64,000 nt of DNA, from assembly GCA_002900995.3 (NCBI GenBank), contig CM035308.1, positions 2,790,001 through 2,854,000 on the forward strand, given 5' to 3'. Positions 19,946-31,237 of this stretch are shown here, piece by piece. Both the position numbers and the translations under genes were made by a program. The notes under the pieces were generated by a model. It was not told the DNA's origin. It ran no database searches and worked only from the letters and a program-made list of their open reading frames with translations. This DNA comes from Ganoderma boninense. Lineage: Eukaryota > Basidiomycota > Agaricomycetes > Polyporales > Polyporaceae. How positions within the stretch are numbered: the stretch's first letter is position 1; each line of letters starts with the position of its first letter.

Positions 19946-19984
19946 TGGCTGGGGACAGCCACAATTTCAGTGGGGGGGGAGAGA
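19946..19984 (+). promoter_or_regulatory. Hairpin plus polypurine tract directly after pol
   Basis: TGGCTG-GGGA-CAGCCA (19946-19961) is a perfect 6-bp stem. Ten bases later comes a run of eight G followed by AGAGA. In shape and spacing this matches the signals before LTR3 and before the right LTR1, but the stem sequence is different. Here the tract is followed by GATGGATG and the accessory module and not by an LTR. Confidence 0.65.
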
Positions 19985-20592
19985 TGGATGTTTATTTATT
20001 TATAAGTTCAATTTACTATACCACAAGAAAACCGCAAAACAGATACTACGTACGATTTAGCGAAAAGACAATGCGAAGGACTAGTGTACGATACGATACG
20101 ATGCGCGAACTGACAACGAACGAAGACAGGTACATGCGGCGAGTCAAGAAAACCTACTCCTCGGCCTCGCGGACCTCCCACCGATTCGACGGAGCCGGCA
20201 CGAATGGGCTCGCGTACTCGCCGAATCCGAGTCGAGTGCGGGCTTCCTCCCGCTGTTCAAGAGCGCGCATGAGCGCGGTGTCGCGGCTGACGCGGGCGGA
20301 GAGGACGTTGTACTCCTCGCGGAGCGCGGCAATGTCGTGGTCGAGAGCGGTGCCGTAGAATCCGCGGCGGCCGGGCGTGGGGTCCTCAGCGTAGCCGGCG
20401 GCGTAGGGGAGCTCGTCGAGCTCGTCCACGGTGTCAATAGGCGGGCGCGTCGAGCGAGGTCGGGGCCGTGAAGCCGGAACAGGAGCGCGGCGATGAGGGG
20501 ATGGGGAAGCGGCGACGGAAGGAGAACGCGGGGAAGGCTGGGCATCGCCATTGTCGTCAGCACTACCGCCGGCGTCTCCGCCATCGGCGTCT

Positions 20593-20634
<42 letters not shown>

Positions 20635-21880
20635 CCATCGTCAGAGGGAAACGCGGGCCGAGGACGAGCAAGGGACGGCCGGCGCGCTGTCTTCTCAAAG
20701 TCTTCTTCGTCCGAAGGCGAAGCGGATCTCGCGGCCACGAGCGCGAAGTCGAGGGACGTGGACAGGGCGGATAGGTTGACGAAGAAGCGGTTCCGCACAT
20801 GGGACGATGACCGGTACTGGGTCGGCGTGTTCGGCGTCGACTGGTCGTACGCCTGCAGGTGGCGGGCGAGGCGCTGTCCATGGCCGTCGGTGAGCTGGAG
20901 CCCGAGGTGCTGCTGTTGCTCGAGGACCTCCACCACGCACTCGATGCGCGTACGTTCACCGCGCGTAAGGTCCGGAGGGAACGAGAAGCCGACCCCGTTG
21001 AAGGCGGCGAAAGCGCGCTGGGAGCTGCCGATTACCCCATTCCGATTCTGGAGGTAATAATGGCAGCGGGTCTTCGCTTTGGCGCAGCAGTCGCACCGAG
21101 GCGCGGAAGGGGAGAAGACGCAAGCCTGTTGGCGGTGGCGGCAATGGTCGCATGGCCCCGGGAAAACGAAGAGCGGGCCCTTTTTGTTGGAGCGTGCGGA
21201 CAGGGCAGTAGAAGGCGACGGCACGACAGCCGCAGGAGATGGCGGTGGGTGAGGCGCGTCGGCGCGAGGACGTTTGCGAGGGGGTGGCGTTGAGGGCGTA
21301 GCGGCCGGCAGAGTGGGCGAATACGAGGGGTCGCCACTCGAGGACGAATGGCGGACGCGCTTCGGGGCAGGTCGCTGGGCGTACGGCGGTCGGTATACGC
21401 CAAGGATAGGGAGGGACCCGGCAAAAGGGGTTCTTCCAGCCGAAGGAGCGGGCGGTCCTGCGTGGTCACCAGACGGGGGAGTTCCGCTAGCGTCGTCCGG
21501 CTCTCCGCCGTGTTCGAAGACGTCGGCGGCGTAGGAGTCGTCCTTTAGCTCCTCCACGTCGTCGGACGGCGACGCGTCGCTTGCCAAGCCCTGGCCCCGC
21601 GCGGGAGGGTCAGCGTCCGCCGGAGCGAAGCCGTCGTTGGGCGAGCGCGAGGAGGAGTCATGGGAGGTGGAGGAATAGTCGACGAGAGGCGTGGACGTCG
21701 GCGGTGGTGTCGGCTCCGGCGTGTTCCCGACGTAGGAGCCGCCCGGACTAATGTGGAGCTCGAGGCCGCTGCGATAGTACGGGTACTCCTCGAGGGCCTC
21801 CACTGGAAGGCGAAACGTTAGCAAGTTCGGCGAGGCAAAACGGGCATCACGACGTACCGGCGCGGCTGAAGTACGGGCAT

Positions 21881-21915
21881 CAGGAAAAACCCCCCCTAGG
21901 AATTACTAGCAATAG
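21881..21915 (+). repeat. Left terminal inverted repeat of the Plavaka element
   Basis: CAGGAAAAACCCCCCCTAGG followed by AATTACTAGCAATAGATG. It pairs with the right end at about 29441-29475 with a few mismatches. No gene lies between here and 22071; the 160 bp are A/T-rich subterminal sequence. Confidence 0.85.
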
Positions 21916-22070
21916 ATGTAACATTGTGTATTTGACTGCTCAATACTAGTAATAGGTGTCATTGGACTTAATTACTGTACAGTACCTTGCATTCCTATTC
22001 ATCAACAAGGCTCACAGAGGATGCATCAAACTGGGAGTATATAGCAGTAATAGACTACATTTTACATTGA

Positions 22071-25000
22071 TTAGAATAGTGTCATATACATATGCTCATC
22101 GCTGAAGGAATTCACCCAATAATCTTTACAGATGTCAAGTACGCTACTACTAGTCCAGTCTCGAGCAGCAACATTTCCAAAGATAGGGAGCAAATGACAG
22201 CTACGACGAATGTTCCGCACCTCAATCACCTCCGCAAGCCGGTCTCCTTGAGGGTTGAGACAGCGTGAAACCTTATACATCTTGTGGACACGGTCTGGCT
22301 GCGTGAATCCTGTATACCACTCAACATATGCAAGATGCCCAGGAAGTGTGATGCTTGGCATGTGGTGCTCACGGGCACTCGACGGAAGCTTGAAGACAAG
22401 ACGGACACGTCCAACACGGTAACCTAGACAGACATTAGCTGTGTCAGTAACGTACCGAGGTATTAATGATCATGGTACACATACCTTGCACGCCCGTCGC
22501 CCCTCCCGTCCCTTCATTCACAAGCACTGTATCGAACCGTGCTGGAACTGGTCGTCCCAAACGGTCCTTCCGTGCTGGTCGCGCATGTGCAACATCATGC
22601 GTACATTCCATGACGCCAAGTTGCTGCGCATCTTCGAGCATGAACTTGATGCGATGGAAGACGGGAATGCGGCTGAAATGGAACACAAAATCAGAGGCTT
22701 CGCGCTCGATTTGATGGGGGAGAAGATATGGGCTGCGATATTTGACAATGAAGCGGGCAAGGGCATCACGGAAGAAGGTAGCGCCGTAGTCATGGATGGC
22801 GGCTGGAAATGTGAGCGCCTTTACAGTTGGCCATTTTGCAAGCTTTATGCGGGTGAGGGTTGGGGGGGCAGGATTAGCAGGGAGGGGATGAGGTCGAGGA
22901 ATGGGGAAAGGTCGAGGGAGAGGATCGCGACTGGATGGAGACGGCGACAATGTGCTTGATAGACTTTCTGGCTTTCCGCCGGTGATAAACCAGTTGAGGC
23001 GCCACTGGACATAGGCCTCGTGACGTTGAACCTTCTCGCGACGTTCCAGCCACACGGTCATTTGCGGATATTCGTCCTTTCGATTTGATGCGCGATAAGC
23101 CTCCTTCGTGAAGTCGATGTGGAGTCGCTTGGTATGCTGAGTGTCATAGTTGTCTGTTGTCCCAAAAAGTTTAATAGAAGTCATATAGTGGTCGAGAGAG
23201 TGAAGTTTCGGGAAATGAAAATGGTCGCGGATACCGAGGTCGACAAAAATAGCCTTGTTCGCGTGAAATGTCTGCAACGCCATTTGAAGTTGCACTAGGG
23301 TCTCGGACGTATGGGCTGGAAACTGTGCAATGTATAAAAAATCGAGGAGGGCGCGCACAGCACGGACGAGGCGAACAGGCGAAAAACCACCACGGAGGGG
23401 CAGTCCAGCCACAAGGCCAAGCAGGAAACGACACATATGAGCATGTTCCTTCCCAGTAACCCGCCGAAGAGAGGTGATTCCTTTCAGGAAAAGTCGGAGT
23501 TGGTGGTTGGGTGGCAACCGGCGACACCGCGCATCCAACTCCTCCGCGCCATACGCCGCCTTCAACCAGCCAAGAAGATGCTTGATGACTCCTTGATGGA
23601 GTTGATGGAGGATGTCGGGCGTGATAGATCGAAAGACGTTCACGAAGGGGAGGCCTTGCCAGAACGGATGGGGAACAGGCTTAATCCCAGCATCTTGACA
23701 CGCCCGCGTAAACGCCGCTGCCGTGCTCCCGGTCTGAGTCAGGGCAGCCAAGACCTTCGGAAGGTCGCGAAGTGGACGATCAGCCTCCGTATCATCGCCG
23801 AGCTGGTCTGGAGGGATGTCGCACTTTGGACAGGTCCCGGTCTTGCAGCAGGTAACGAGGAGTTGCTCGGGATAGTCGCCAATGTACATTGCAAAGATGG
23901 GATGGCCACGGCGGACGACGCCATCACCACTCGTAACCTTGATACCATATATACCAGCCTTGACGAGCGGTTTCATGATGGCGGAAAGGCAAGTGTGGAA
24001 GAGATTCGCCGAGACGCGACGACGCGCAGCCTTGTTCGTGATGTGCTCAAGCTTTGACGTGGGTAGGTAAGCGAGCAGGATCTGGCCGCGGCGAGAGGGC
24101 TTGCGTCGAATGTCCTTCGGAAGATTGCCGATGGTCATGTATACGGGGTACGCTGCTTTGCTTCCGAAGAGCGTAAGTTGGGTCTTGTCCGAGGAGATGA
24201 TGATTGGAATGATTGTAGCGCCAGGCTTGCGTTTCTCCAGCTCAACCTTGAGTGAAAATATCAGCAAGCACAACTATGGAATGTGGGAGAGGTACGTACT
24301 TGCGTTTCCCACCACCATCGCCCAGTGTGCATGTCAAAATACACGCGCACGGTGCGATCTGGATCTGCATAGTGGCGTTCAGGCGTGAAAACCAAGAGTC
24401 CTGCAAACTCGGGGTCGCCGTACAAAGCGCGGATGCATTGTATAATGTCGCGGTAGAAGACTTCGAAGATTTCGCCGCAAACCTTGATTTCGCGTCGGAT
24501 GAAGCGTGGGCGACCAGACGAGAGACCGTCGTCAACGATCATGTTCAGCTCGCGCGTGTTCGTGAATGACAGTCCTAGGAGATTCGCAAGCTGATAAGAC
24601 GTCAGGAGAGGACACTTGGACTGATATAGACGTGGCACATACATCTTTGATTCGGAGGAGGTCTGTCACGGCCGTGGATGTGGGGCCGCGCAGTTTCGCC
24701 CACCGCGCGATCTCCCAATCTATTCGGGATTGGAAGGGAAAGTAGATGTTGTCGTTCGTTGCGCTGTTTCGCTCGTACTCGGATAGCTCTCGGTGTTGGT
24801 GTGCAGATGCGCCTGCGTGCCGGCCAGGGAAGCAATCAACGTAGGTTTTAGAACGGAGTTGTTCTTGTGCGCGATGTTGGGAGGCCCGCGTGTCAGGCGC
24901 ATCGAGGCCGTTGTCTTCCCGAGACTCGGAGCGACCACTTTCATCCATCTCCATGTCGGAAGGGACATCGTCGAGATCCGGCTCCCAACCATCCTCCTCC

Positions 25001-25455
25001 TGATAACGATCTGCATCAGCCTCCTCATCTTCATCCTGCTCATCCTGCTCATCCTGCTCATCCTGCTCTCCCTGTTCTTCTCCGTCCTCCTCGCCACCGT
25101 CGTAGTCGTCGTAGTCGTCGAAGTCGCTCGTCTTGTACTCGCCAAAGAAGTCGCCTACGAAGGGCTCAGGCTGAGCTGACTGGTTGTCGATGTCGCCATC
25201 AACGTCTCGTGAGTCGGGTGAAGGAGTGGTCGATTGAACACGGGAGAGAGGTGTTTGGGAAGGAGAGCTGGGGGGGGAGGGACTGTCCCAGTGAAAGCGC
25301 GGATCAGTTTCACGTACGTGGATACAGTTCGGTTTCTTCGTCTGGCGGAGGTGGTGGAAGTACCCGTGAGTGCTGAACGTTCTGTTGCATCCGGGGCACA
25401 GGTGATCACGTTTCCGGGTCTTCTTGGAGGAACGCCGTTTCGATTTGGAGGTCAT
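22071..25455 (-). CDS. Plavaka transposase, 4 exons, about 1,072 aa
   Basis: Exons on the minus strand: 25455-24643, 24590-24300, 24246-22485, 22423-22071. All introns have GT-AG ends and are 52-61 bp. The sum is 3,219 nt with consistent phases. The start ATG at 25455 gives MTSKSKRRSSKK, followed by a C2H2-like finger (CPGCNRTFSTHGYFHHLRQT) and a long acidic linker. The conserved Plavaka core follows: LGLSFTNTRELN, FYRDIIQCIRALYGDPEFA, PERHYADPDRTVRVYFDMHT, GATIIPIIISSDKTQLTLF (likely catalytic Asp), LVTCCKTGTCPKCDIPPDQL, ITPDILHQLHQGVIKHL, FPKLHSLDHY. The C-terminus ends DICKDYWVNSF...YMTLF. No lesion was seen. It should catalyse cut-and-paste transposition in the nucleus. Confidence 0.92.
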
Positions 25456-25732
25456 GAGGATGCAATTTCGTAGAAGGTGGTAGATACAGAGAAACAGGTA
25501 GAGATATGACACGAGCGTGGGCGCGCCGCGGGAGTGAAGACCTATGTCACGGGCTTCGGCTCAGATAAACCTATTTGCGCATAGTCAGTCCACCTCCACA
25601 AACATCGCCAGGTCACAGCGCACCACGACGCCCCTTTCTACACATCCTTCTTCCTCCGCTTAGACTTACCTCTTCTTCTGAGAGGAATTCCGCTGCTCAC
25701 GCTTTAACCTACACAACACTTCCCCTCCTTCC
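25456..25732. promoter_or_regulatory. Divergent promoter region between the two Plavaka genes
   Basis: These 277 bp separate the two start codons of oppositely oriented genes, so both promoters must lie here or in the 5' ends. I see no clear TATA box. There is a pyrimidine-rich stretch (about 25600-25735) before the plus-strand start, as is common upstream of basidiomycete genes. Confidence 0.5.
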
Positions 25733-28700
25733 ATGCCCCGCAACAAGGACCTCGCTTTGTTAAATGAAGATCTTCCCCCGCCTAGCCAACACGAGTCCAG
25801 ACGTAAGTCCCCATTCACTGACGTACACTTCACTCCTACGCGGTGGGGTTCGCTCTTCTCCACTCATCGTTGACATGGTTCTGCCAGCATCACGCCTAGC
25901 TGCCCGAAGCGCACCTGGGGGTACGTCGTCAGTAGTCAAAGGGACGCGGACATGAGACACTGACGCGGTGATAGTCTGGCGTCAAGCTATTGGCATCAAG
26001 ACTCCTCCGCAGGACAAGAACAAGAATCTAGAAGAGGGTCGTAACCAGAAAGGAAAGACGAAACAGAAACGTAGGTGGTGGCTTACAGCTTGGTCATGCA
26101 GCCAGCTTACCCTCGTCCCAGCTACTCGAAGGGTCTCTGCGGCTTCGCCTGCCCCACAACGGAGTGTGGCATCCCAGTATCCTGCGCCGCCCATGTCTAC
26201 CAACACCGACGACGACGAGCCTTCTAGATCGCCGGGGTCAGAGAAACCGGCTGGCAAGCCGTCGCCACGATCCACCGCAGTTCGCGAGGTTGGGGATAAT
26301 CGAGAACGCGAGGGTGCAGAGGTTCCAGGGGCGTCCGGTAGAGCGCGAAACACAGTCAAGGGGCACAAGGACCGCGAGAGTAGCGATAGCGAATCCGGCT
26401 CCGATGCTGAGAACGGTGATGAAGATGAGGAAGAGGCGCAGTCGAGCAACGAGTTGGAAGTGCTGGCGAAGAAGGACCCGGGCGCCTTGAACGCCTTGTT
26501 CGACAACGAGGTGAGCGCGCGCCTGCCTCCATTCTTCTCATCCCCCATGATGTCCTACCGTGATCGCTGCGTCTTCCTCACTTGTTTTCTCCACGTCCAG
26601 CGGCCGTTTTGGCAAGACGACTACGAAGCCCAGGACGAACATGACGACCTTTTCCACTTTGAAGGTCGCTCACCCAACTCCACGTCGAAACGCTCTCTCT
26701 CGCGCTCCCCTTCGCGCGGCTCTCTTGTCCGCTCCACGCCACGATCTCGATCACGGAGTCGCGCCAGTGCTCGAAAGCGTGAACGCGAGCAGTCTCTTGA
26801 TGATACGGGACATTCTTCACCGGTACGTCGCTTTGATTCTAACTTCTGCAATGGAGCATGCAAGTGGGTATGCATGCTCATGTATTTGCGTTCCAGAGTC
26901 CTCCAGCAAAGAAGAGAGGCAAGCGACGTGAAGACAGCGACGATGATCCACAGTCCTCGGTGCACGAAGAGACGGAAGGTCAGGCTCACACAAAGATCAA
27001 GCGTCGCGCTTATGAGGAAGAAGACGAGGATGAACCCGAACCACTCATTCCGGGGAAGGCCTATCGTAAACCCCCTCTCCGTGTCCGCGAAGAGAAGGCG
27101 CGCGATCTCAACCATCGCAATGGCGAGGAAGAGAAGGCACAGGAACGCAAGCGTCGTGCTCGCGAGGAGAAGGAGCGGGAGCGAAAGCATCGCACTCGCG
27201 AAGAAGAGAAGGAGCGGGCACGCCAACACCGCGCTCGCGAGGAGGAGAAAGAGCGGGAACGCAAGCGTCGCGCTCGCGAGGAGAAGGAGAAGGAGCAGGA
27301 GCAGGAGCGCATGCGTCGCGCTCGCGAGGAGGAGAAGGAGCAGGAACGCAAACGTCGCAGTCGTGGAGGCAATGGACGCAGCCGCAAGGCAGAAGAAGGA
27401 GGCAAGCGTCAGCTCCCTGTTGAGCTGTCGTCTTCCGAGTCGGAGGAGGAGCAGCAGCAGCAGCCGAGAGCGAAGAGGTACACCGCAAAGAAACCGGGAC
27501 AGGGTGCCACGAAACGGACGGGTGCGACGAGCTCGACGAGTAGCAAGAAGGCTACTCATTCAACTGCTCAGCAAGGTATGTGGTATGTTATCGTCTTCGC
27601 ATGCAGTCAATGATGGTAATACCTTCGCAGGCTCCAAGAAGTTCTCGAGCGGTGCATCTTCAGCCGGACGTAAACGAGTTAACGAGGTAAGTGTTTGCAT
27701 TCTAGTTTGTTCTAACGTGGGTTGATTCCTTCTCATCAGGAGCCCCAGTGGGTGCACGATAGCGACGATTCCGAGGGCGAGAATGAGAGCAAGCACAAGC
27801 AGTCGCGTGCCCATCCGAAGCGCCGTCGCCGTCAACATGATGTACGTCGAGTTGTTTGCAAATATACTGTACTGACCTCCTTTTCGCAGGATGATTCCGA
27901 CCTTGCTTCTGAGAACGGCAAGGACGAAGACCCCCGTATGGACATCGTCTGGCACGGGAGCAACCGCCCAAATCTCTCTGATCTCCCTCCTCGTGTATAT
28001 CGGATTGCCGTCCGCGCAATCCGCGAATGCGAGCTCAACATCTGCCTTTTCAACGCCTTCCCTGACGAGGATCCCAACTGTATCCGGCCTGTGCTTGTTA
28101 AGCACGCGAGGGAGCTGGGATTCAAGGACATCCTCGCGAAGCTGAAAAGCAACAAGGAAACCGACGAGGTCTACCACAAGAAGCTTGGCCTGATTGTAAG
28201 TTTTATTATCTGTATTATTCTCAGTGAATTCCTCATCTGTCTATCAGCCTGCACATCGTGTTTTCATTCTCCGGGGCAAGGTCAAGAAGCTGTGTCAACG
28301 CCCAGTCAAGACGGCGTATGGCTTGACGGTTGGAGATGCAGCAAAGGTGAAGTGGCTGCTTGAAGGGATTGCGTACATCTTTCCGCACGACTACGAGGTG
28401 CGTCTGTCGCAGTGCCGCTTGACGTTGTTTTTCAGTCAGCAGATCTGATTTTGCAAACAGGCACGGACGGTTGTGGGTGAAGAGGCATTCAGCCTGCCAA
28501 TATTTGAAGATATGCTTGCAGATGCCTTCTTCAGTCGTCGGACCAGCTTTGGATACCGGATTGCTGATCACTTCACGTCTTCTCTTTTGGAGAGCCCGGA
28601 CGAGAAGGAGATTCCAGCGGCTATGCTGGCGCTTGTGTCAACGGCGGTATGTCGCACGCACTTCTTTGAGCCTTTTCCTTCTTTATCTGTCTTCCAGATA

Positions 28701-28993
28701 TATGCTTGCATTGATGACTACAAAAGCCCCCGTTACGAGGCAGGGAGGTTTGAAGTCAATCAATATCTGGACGCCTACCAGCAGAACATCGGGGTGCTGG
28801 ATGACATCAAGGCTGGCAATCTAGAAGCGTACCATAAGCTAATGCACGGCTTATTTATGCGTGTTACGTATGTTGTCTTTATTCCACTCATGATTTTATT
28901 TTCTCATCCTGCTTCTGAATTAGTGGTGGCGGGAGTTCTCGTGCTGGATCTAAGAAGACTTACTTGAATGTTGCGGGTATGGCCCAGCGTTAG
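25733..28993 (+). CDS. Second Plavaka gene: DUF6532-like protein with Arg/Glu-rich coiled coil
   Basis: The start ATG at 25733 (MPRNKDLALLNEDLPPP) is followed by about eleven exons with short introns (for example GTAAGTCC...CAG after 25800, and GTACGTATGTTG-type donors later). The N-terminal part is Ser/Asp-rich (DRESSDSESGSDAENGDEDE). The middle (about 27090-27420) is a low-complexity REEK/ERERKRRAREEE helix, probably a coiled coil. The C-terminal globular region starts PPRVYRIAVRAIRECELNIC and includes NAFPDEDPNCIRPVLVKHAR, KLGLIPAHRVFILRGKVKK and FSLPIFEDMLADAFF. It ends with RAGSKKTYLNVAGMAQR and TAG at 28991-28993. From memory this C-terminal region matches DUF6532, frequent in Agaricomycete genomes. 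Location inside an intact transposon suggests an accessory role in transposition. Its function is unknown. Confidence 0.75.
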
Positions 28994-29475
28994 GTTTATC
29001 TTTTGGCGCTCTTATGATACTCAGCGATGATCCACTTGCCTTGTCCCTGTCTACCATGCTACTCTCTGCTTATTGTGCATAATTTCCCAGACTCCTTTTA
29101 CCTCGGTTTTCACTTATGGGCTTGCTAATATATACTCTACCCATGGTTTACCCAGTTAATACTCCTTATATTAAAGCAATGATATTCATGATCACTACTC
29201 CCTTTATTGGTGTGCGATGAGAAGCATTGTTGGCTAATATCCTTGCTCTTGGCTGGTGTGGAATTATCCTCAACTGCGTGTTCTTTGTTAAGAATTCCTA
29301 CTAATTCTCAGTAATAACTGGCAAGTTATAGCCTCCAACAAGTGAACCTGTACAATTCAGAGGAAATTCCTGCAGTTACATGATACATAGCATTACAAGT
29401 TTTAGACAGTGCTTGACAAGTAATAAGTGACATTTATAGGCAATAGATAGGAATTCCTGGGAGGGGTTTTTCCTG
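28994..29475. repeat. 3' subterminal region and right inverted repeat of Plavaka
   Basis: This is noncoding, A/T-rich sequence after the second gene. It has several short AATTCCT / AGGAATT words (for example near 29291, 29363 and 29450) that echo the terminal repeat and could bind the transposase. The terminal repeat proper is at about 29441-29475. Confidence 0.6.
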
Positions 29476-30025
29476 ATGGGACCCAACCCTCTAGCCACTC
29501 CTGCTCCGCATCCAAGGCAGCGAGTTGGTCGGCGAAGCGGCTGTCGACGTCGGCGAAGTCCTCGGCTGGGAAGGCACCTTCGGCGATGCGGTCAGGGAGC
29601 GCCTGCCGTGTCGCGGCGATTTCGTCGGCCTGGCGGCGGACCACCTCAAGAGCGGCGTGGAGGTCCTTGTTGGCGCGCGTCCGGGACCGTCGGGAGTAGG
29701 CGCGGAGGAAGGCGTTGGAGGCGTGGGGATCCGGGTTGTGGGCCGCGACTACGGCGAAGGCGCGCTCGAAGAGGGGATCCGGGAGCGTCAGCGACGGCGA
29801 GTCGTCGGCGAGGGCCAAGAATCGCGTTCCGAAGTCGGCGTACGCGAGCGCGGGGAAAGGGTGGCGTTTGCCCTCGAAGTCGGCGACAAGAGCGGCCAGC
29901 GGGACGAGGGCGAGCTCGTGGAAGTGGGTCTCGTCCCTCTCCTCGGGAGGGACGTAGCGGAAGTGGTGAGCGTAGGCGGTCGAGAAGATGTCGCCAGGGA
30001 TGTCGGAGGGTACGGGGTCGGACAT

Positions 30026-30250
30026 GGTGGGCGCGCAGAGGGAGGAGGATGGTAGAACAAGCGAAGCGACGGCGCAAGTTTATAGGTGCACGGCGAAGTA
30101 CAGCGGCCCTAACTAACGCTACGCTTCTCTCCCTCTCCCTGTCACCGCTCGTTGCCGCACAGCCACACCGCCTCGCATTCTTTCCAAATCCAGCACCCAA
30201 CTTTCCTTCCGTGCAACGCGGTGCCGCACATTTCCGAGGCGCCGTGGCGT
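30026..30250. promoter_or_regulatory. Spacer between antisense genes 1 and 2, presumed promoter of gene 2
   Basis: It lies between the stop of gene 1 (30251) and the start of gene 2 (30025), both transcribed to the left. No open frame of its own is convincing. TTTATAGG on the + strand (30078-30085) reads CCTATAAA on the minus strand, about 50-60 bases upstream of the gene-2 ATG, a reasonable TATA-like element. Confidence 0.45.
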
Positions 30251-31139
30251 TTACTCTGGGACCCGCGGGCCGTCGGCTCCATTCACCTCCACCGGAACCG
30301 CTTCCCCAGCGCGCTCCGAGGGGGCGCTAGTGTCGCTAGTACTGGATTCGTCCGCGTCGCCTGAAGAGTCCCCACCCGGGGTGCGCGCCCCAATTGTCGA
30401 AGACGCGCGCTCGCCTTGGTCGCTTCCGCTGGGACTCTCAACTACGACACCGCGCGCGACGACGGACGGAGGGTTCTCGACGAGTACGCGCGGGGATTCC
30501 CCTTCGGCGCGAGCGGCATGGTGGACGGTGCACTGCCAGTCGCGCCGTATCGGAAGCATCTCGCGCGGCGTCGCGTAGAGCTCTTCAAGGAGCTGGTAGT
30601 CAAGGCGGAAATCGTTGAACGCGGTGCGAGTCCGGAACACCATCTCTTCTGCGGTCGCCAACCCCTCGCGCGTCATTTCGTTGCGGTACCGGTCGACGAG
30701 GACGCACGCGTGGTGCGCTTGTTCCTTCTCCACAAGAGAGAGCATATAATTCGCCGCTACCTCGCCCCACCGCTGCTCGTTCACCCACGCCTCGTAATGA
30801 GTGGTCAAGCGGGTCGCTATGTCGTCCAGTCCGCGGGCGCGTAGGAGCAGCATGGCGCGTGCGAAGTATACGCCAACGGTGGGATCGTGAAAATCCAGCG
30901 CGTGCAAATGTTCCTGTCGGCGAGGGTCAGTCGCGCGGCGGACGTCTCGGGCACCAACATACCAAGGACGCGAAAAACTCGTACGCCACCTGGCGGCGGA
31001 ACGGGCGCGACTCGTCCGTACACGCCGCCTCGAACGCTTCCCAGTCAGCGGTCACGGCGCGGAGGGCGTAGGGCCGTAGGGTTTGCTGAGTACTCTGGCG
31101 CAGGCACAGGATCTCCAGCATCGTCGAGAAGTCCGCCAT
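30251..31139 (-). CDS. Antisense accessory gene 1 of the retroelement (2 exons, about 279 aa), unknown function
   Basis: Exons on the minus strand: 31139-30963 (MADFSTMLEILCLRQSTQQT to FFASL) and 30913-30251 (EHLHALDFHDPTVGVYFARA to DGPRVPE). The 49-bp intron has GTATGT, a CTGAC branch point and CGACAG, and joins the frame exactly. The protein is rich in Leu/Ala/Arg helices in its first two thirds (GLDDIATRLTTHYEAWVNEQ, DRYRNEMTREGLATAEEMVF). It ends in a low-complexity Ser/Pro/Asp tail. No known domain recognised. It runs against gag-pol, starts 136 bases from the 3' LTR, and is followed in the same direction by gene 2. A canonical intron in this orientation argues for a real antisense transcription unit. 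Confidence 0.7.
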
Positions 31140-31237
31140 GGTAGAAGACGTCGGGGGCGCGGTACGGTCGCCTTCGCCTTTTATCCCCTGCAGCATCCGC
31201 ACCACGTCTGGCGAGTTCCGCCATCGATGGCCGGTCA

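Larger units (their letters stand above)
21881..29475 (-). mobile_element. Complete Plavaka-type DNA transposon, 7,595 bp
   Basis: Terminal inverted repeats: the left end CAGGAAAAACCCCCCCTAGG is matched by the reverse complement of the right end, CAGGAAAAACCCCTCCCAGG, and continues AATT-CTA. AT dinucleotides flank both ends (21879-21880, 29476-29477), a 2-bp target duplication. This is supported by restoration of the interrupted antisense gene. It carries two divergent genes: a four-exon transposase (22071-25455, minus) and a multi-exon second gene (25733-28993, plus). Both look intact, so the element may be active. It is A/T-richer than the retroelement around it. Confidence 0.88.
20154..30025 (-). 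pseudogene. Antisense accessory gene 2 of the retroelement: about 739-aa Zn2Cys6-type protein, interrupted by Plavaka
   Basis: Exon parts on the minus strand are 30025-29476, 21878-21858 and 21802-20154. Translation starts MSDPVPSDIPGDIFSTAYAH. Bases 21879-29475 (the Plavaka element plus one copy of its AT duplication) interrupt it at ...EWLEGWVP. Taking out the transposon and one AT keeps the frame for 9 codons to a canonical 55-bp intron (21803-21857; GTACGT donor, CTAAC branch, CCAG acceptor). The next exon reads EALEEYPYYRSGLELHISPG in frame. The total is 2,220 nt, exactly 740 codons with the stop. It contains CX2CX6CX8CX2CX6C (CDHCRHRQQAC to AKAKTRC), the spacing of a fungal Zn2Cys6 cluster, plus long Pro/Ser/Asp-rich linkers, an Asp run, and a C-terminal helix (DIAALREEYNVL). 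Probably nuclear and DNA-binding by family analogy. Broken in this copy. Confidence 0.8.

Noticed and set aside
20592..20640. Repeat of GTC/GAC codons as a possible CRISPR-like or satellite array
   Set aside because: It encodes the Asp run of antisense gene 2, has no spacers, and is an ordinary coding microsatellite.
20954..21293. Plus-strand frames opposite antisense gene 2
   Set aside because: They are shadows of the minus-strand gene. The minus strand alone has the cysteine cluster, the in-phase intron and the codon-complete join.
26621..27559. 312-codon minus-strand frame (Leu-rich) opposite the DUF6532-like gene
   Set aside because: It is the complement of the Glu/Arg-repeat coiled coil. 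Poly-Leu frames are the expected antisense of such repeats.
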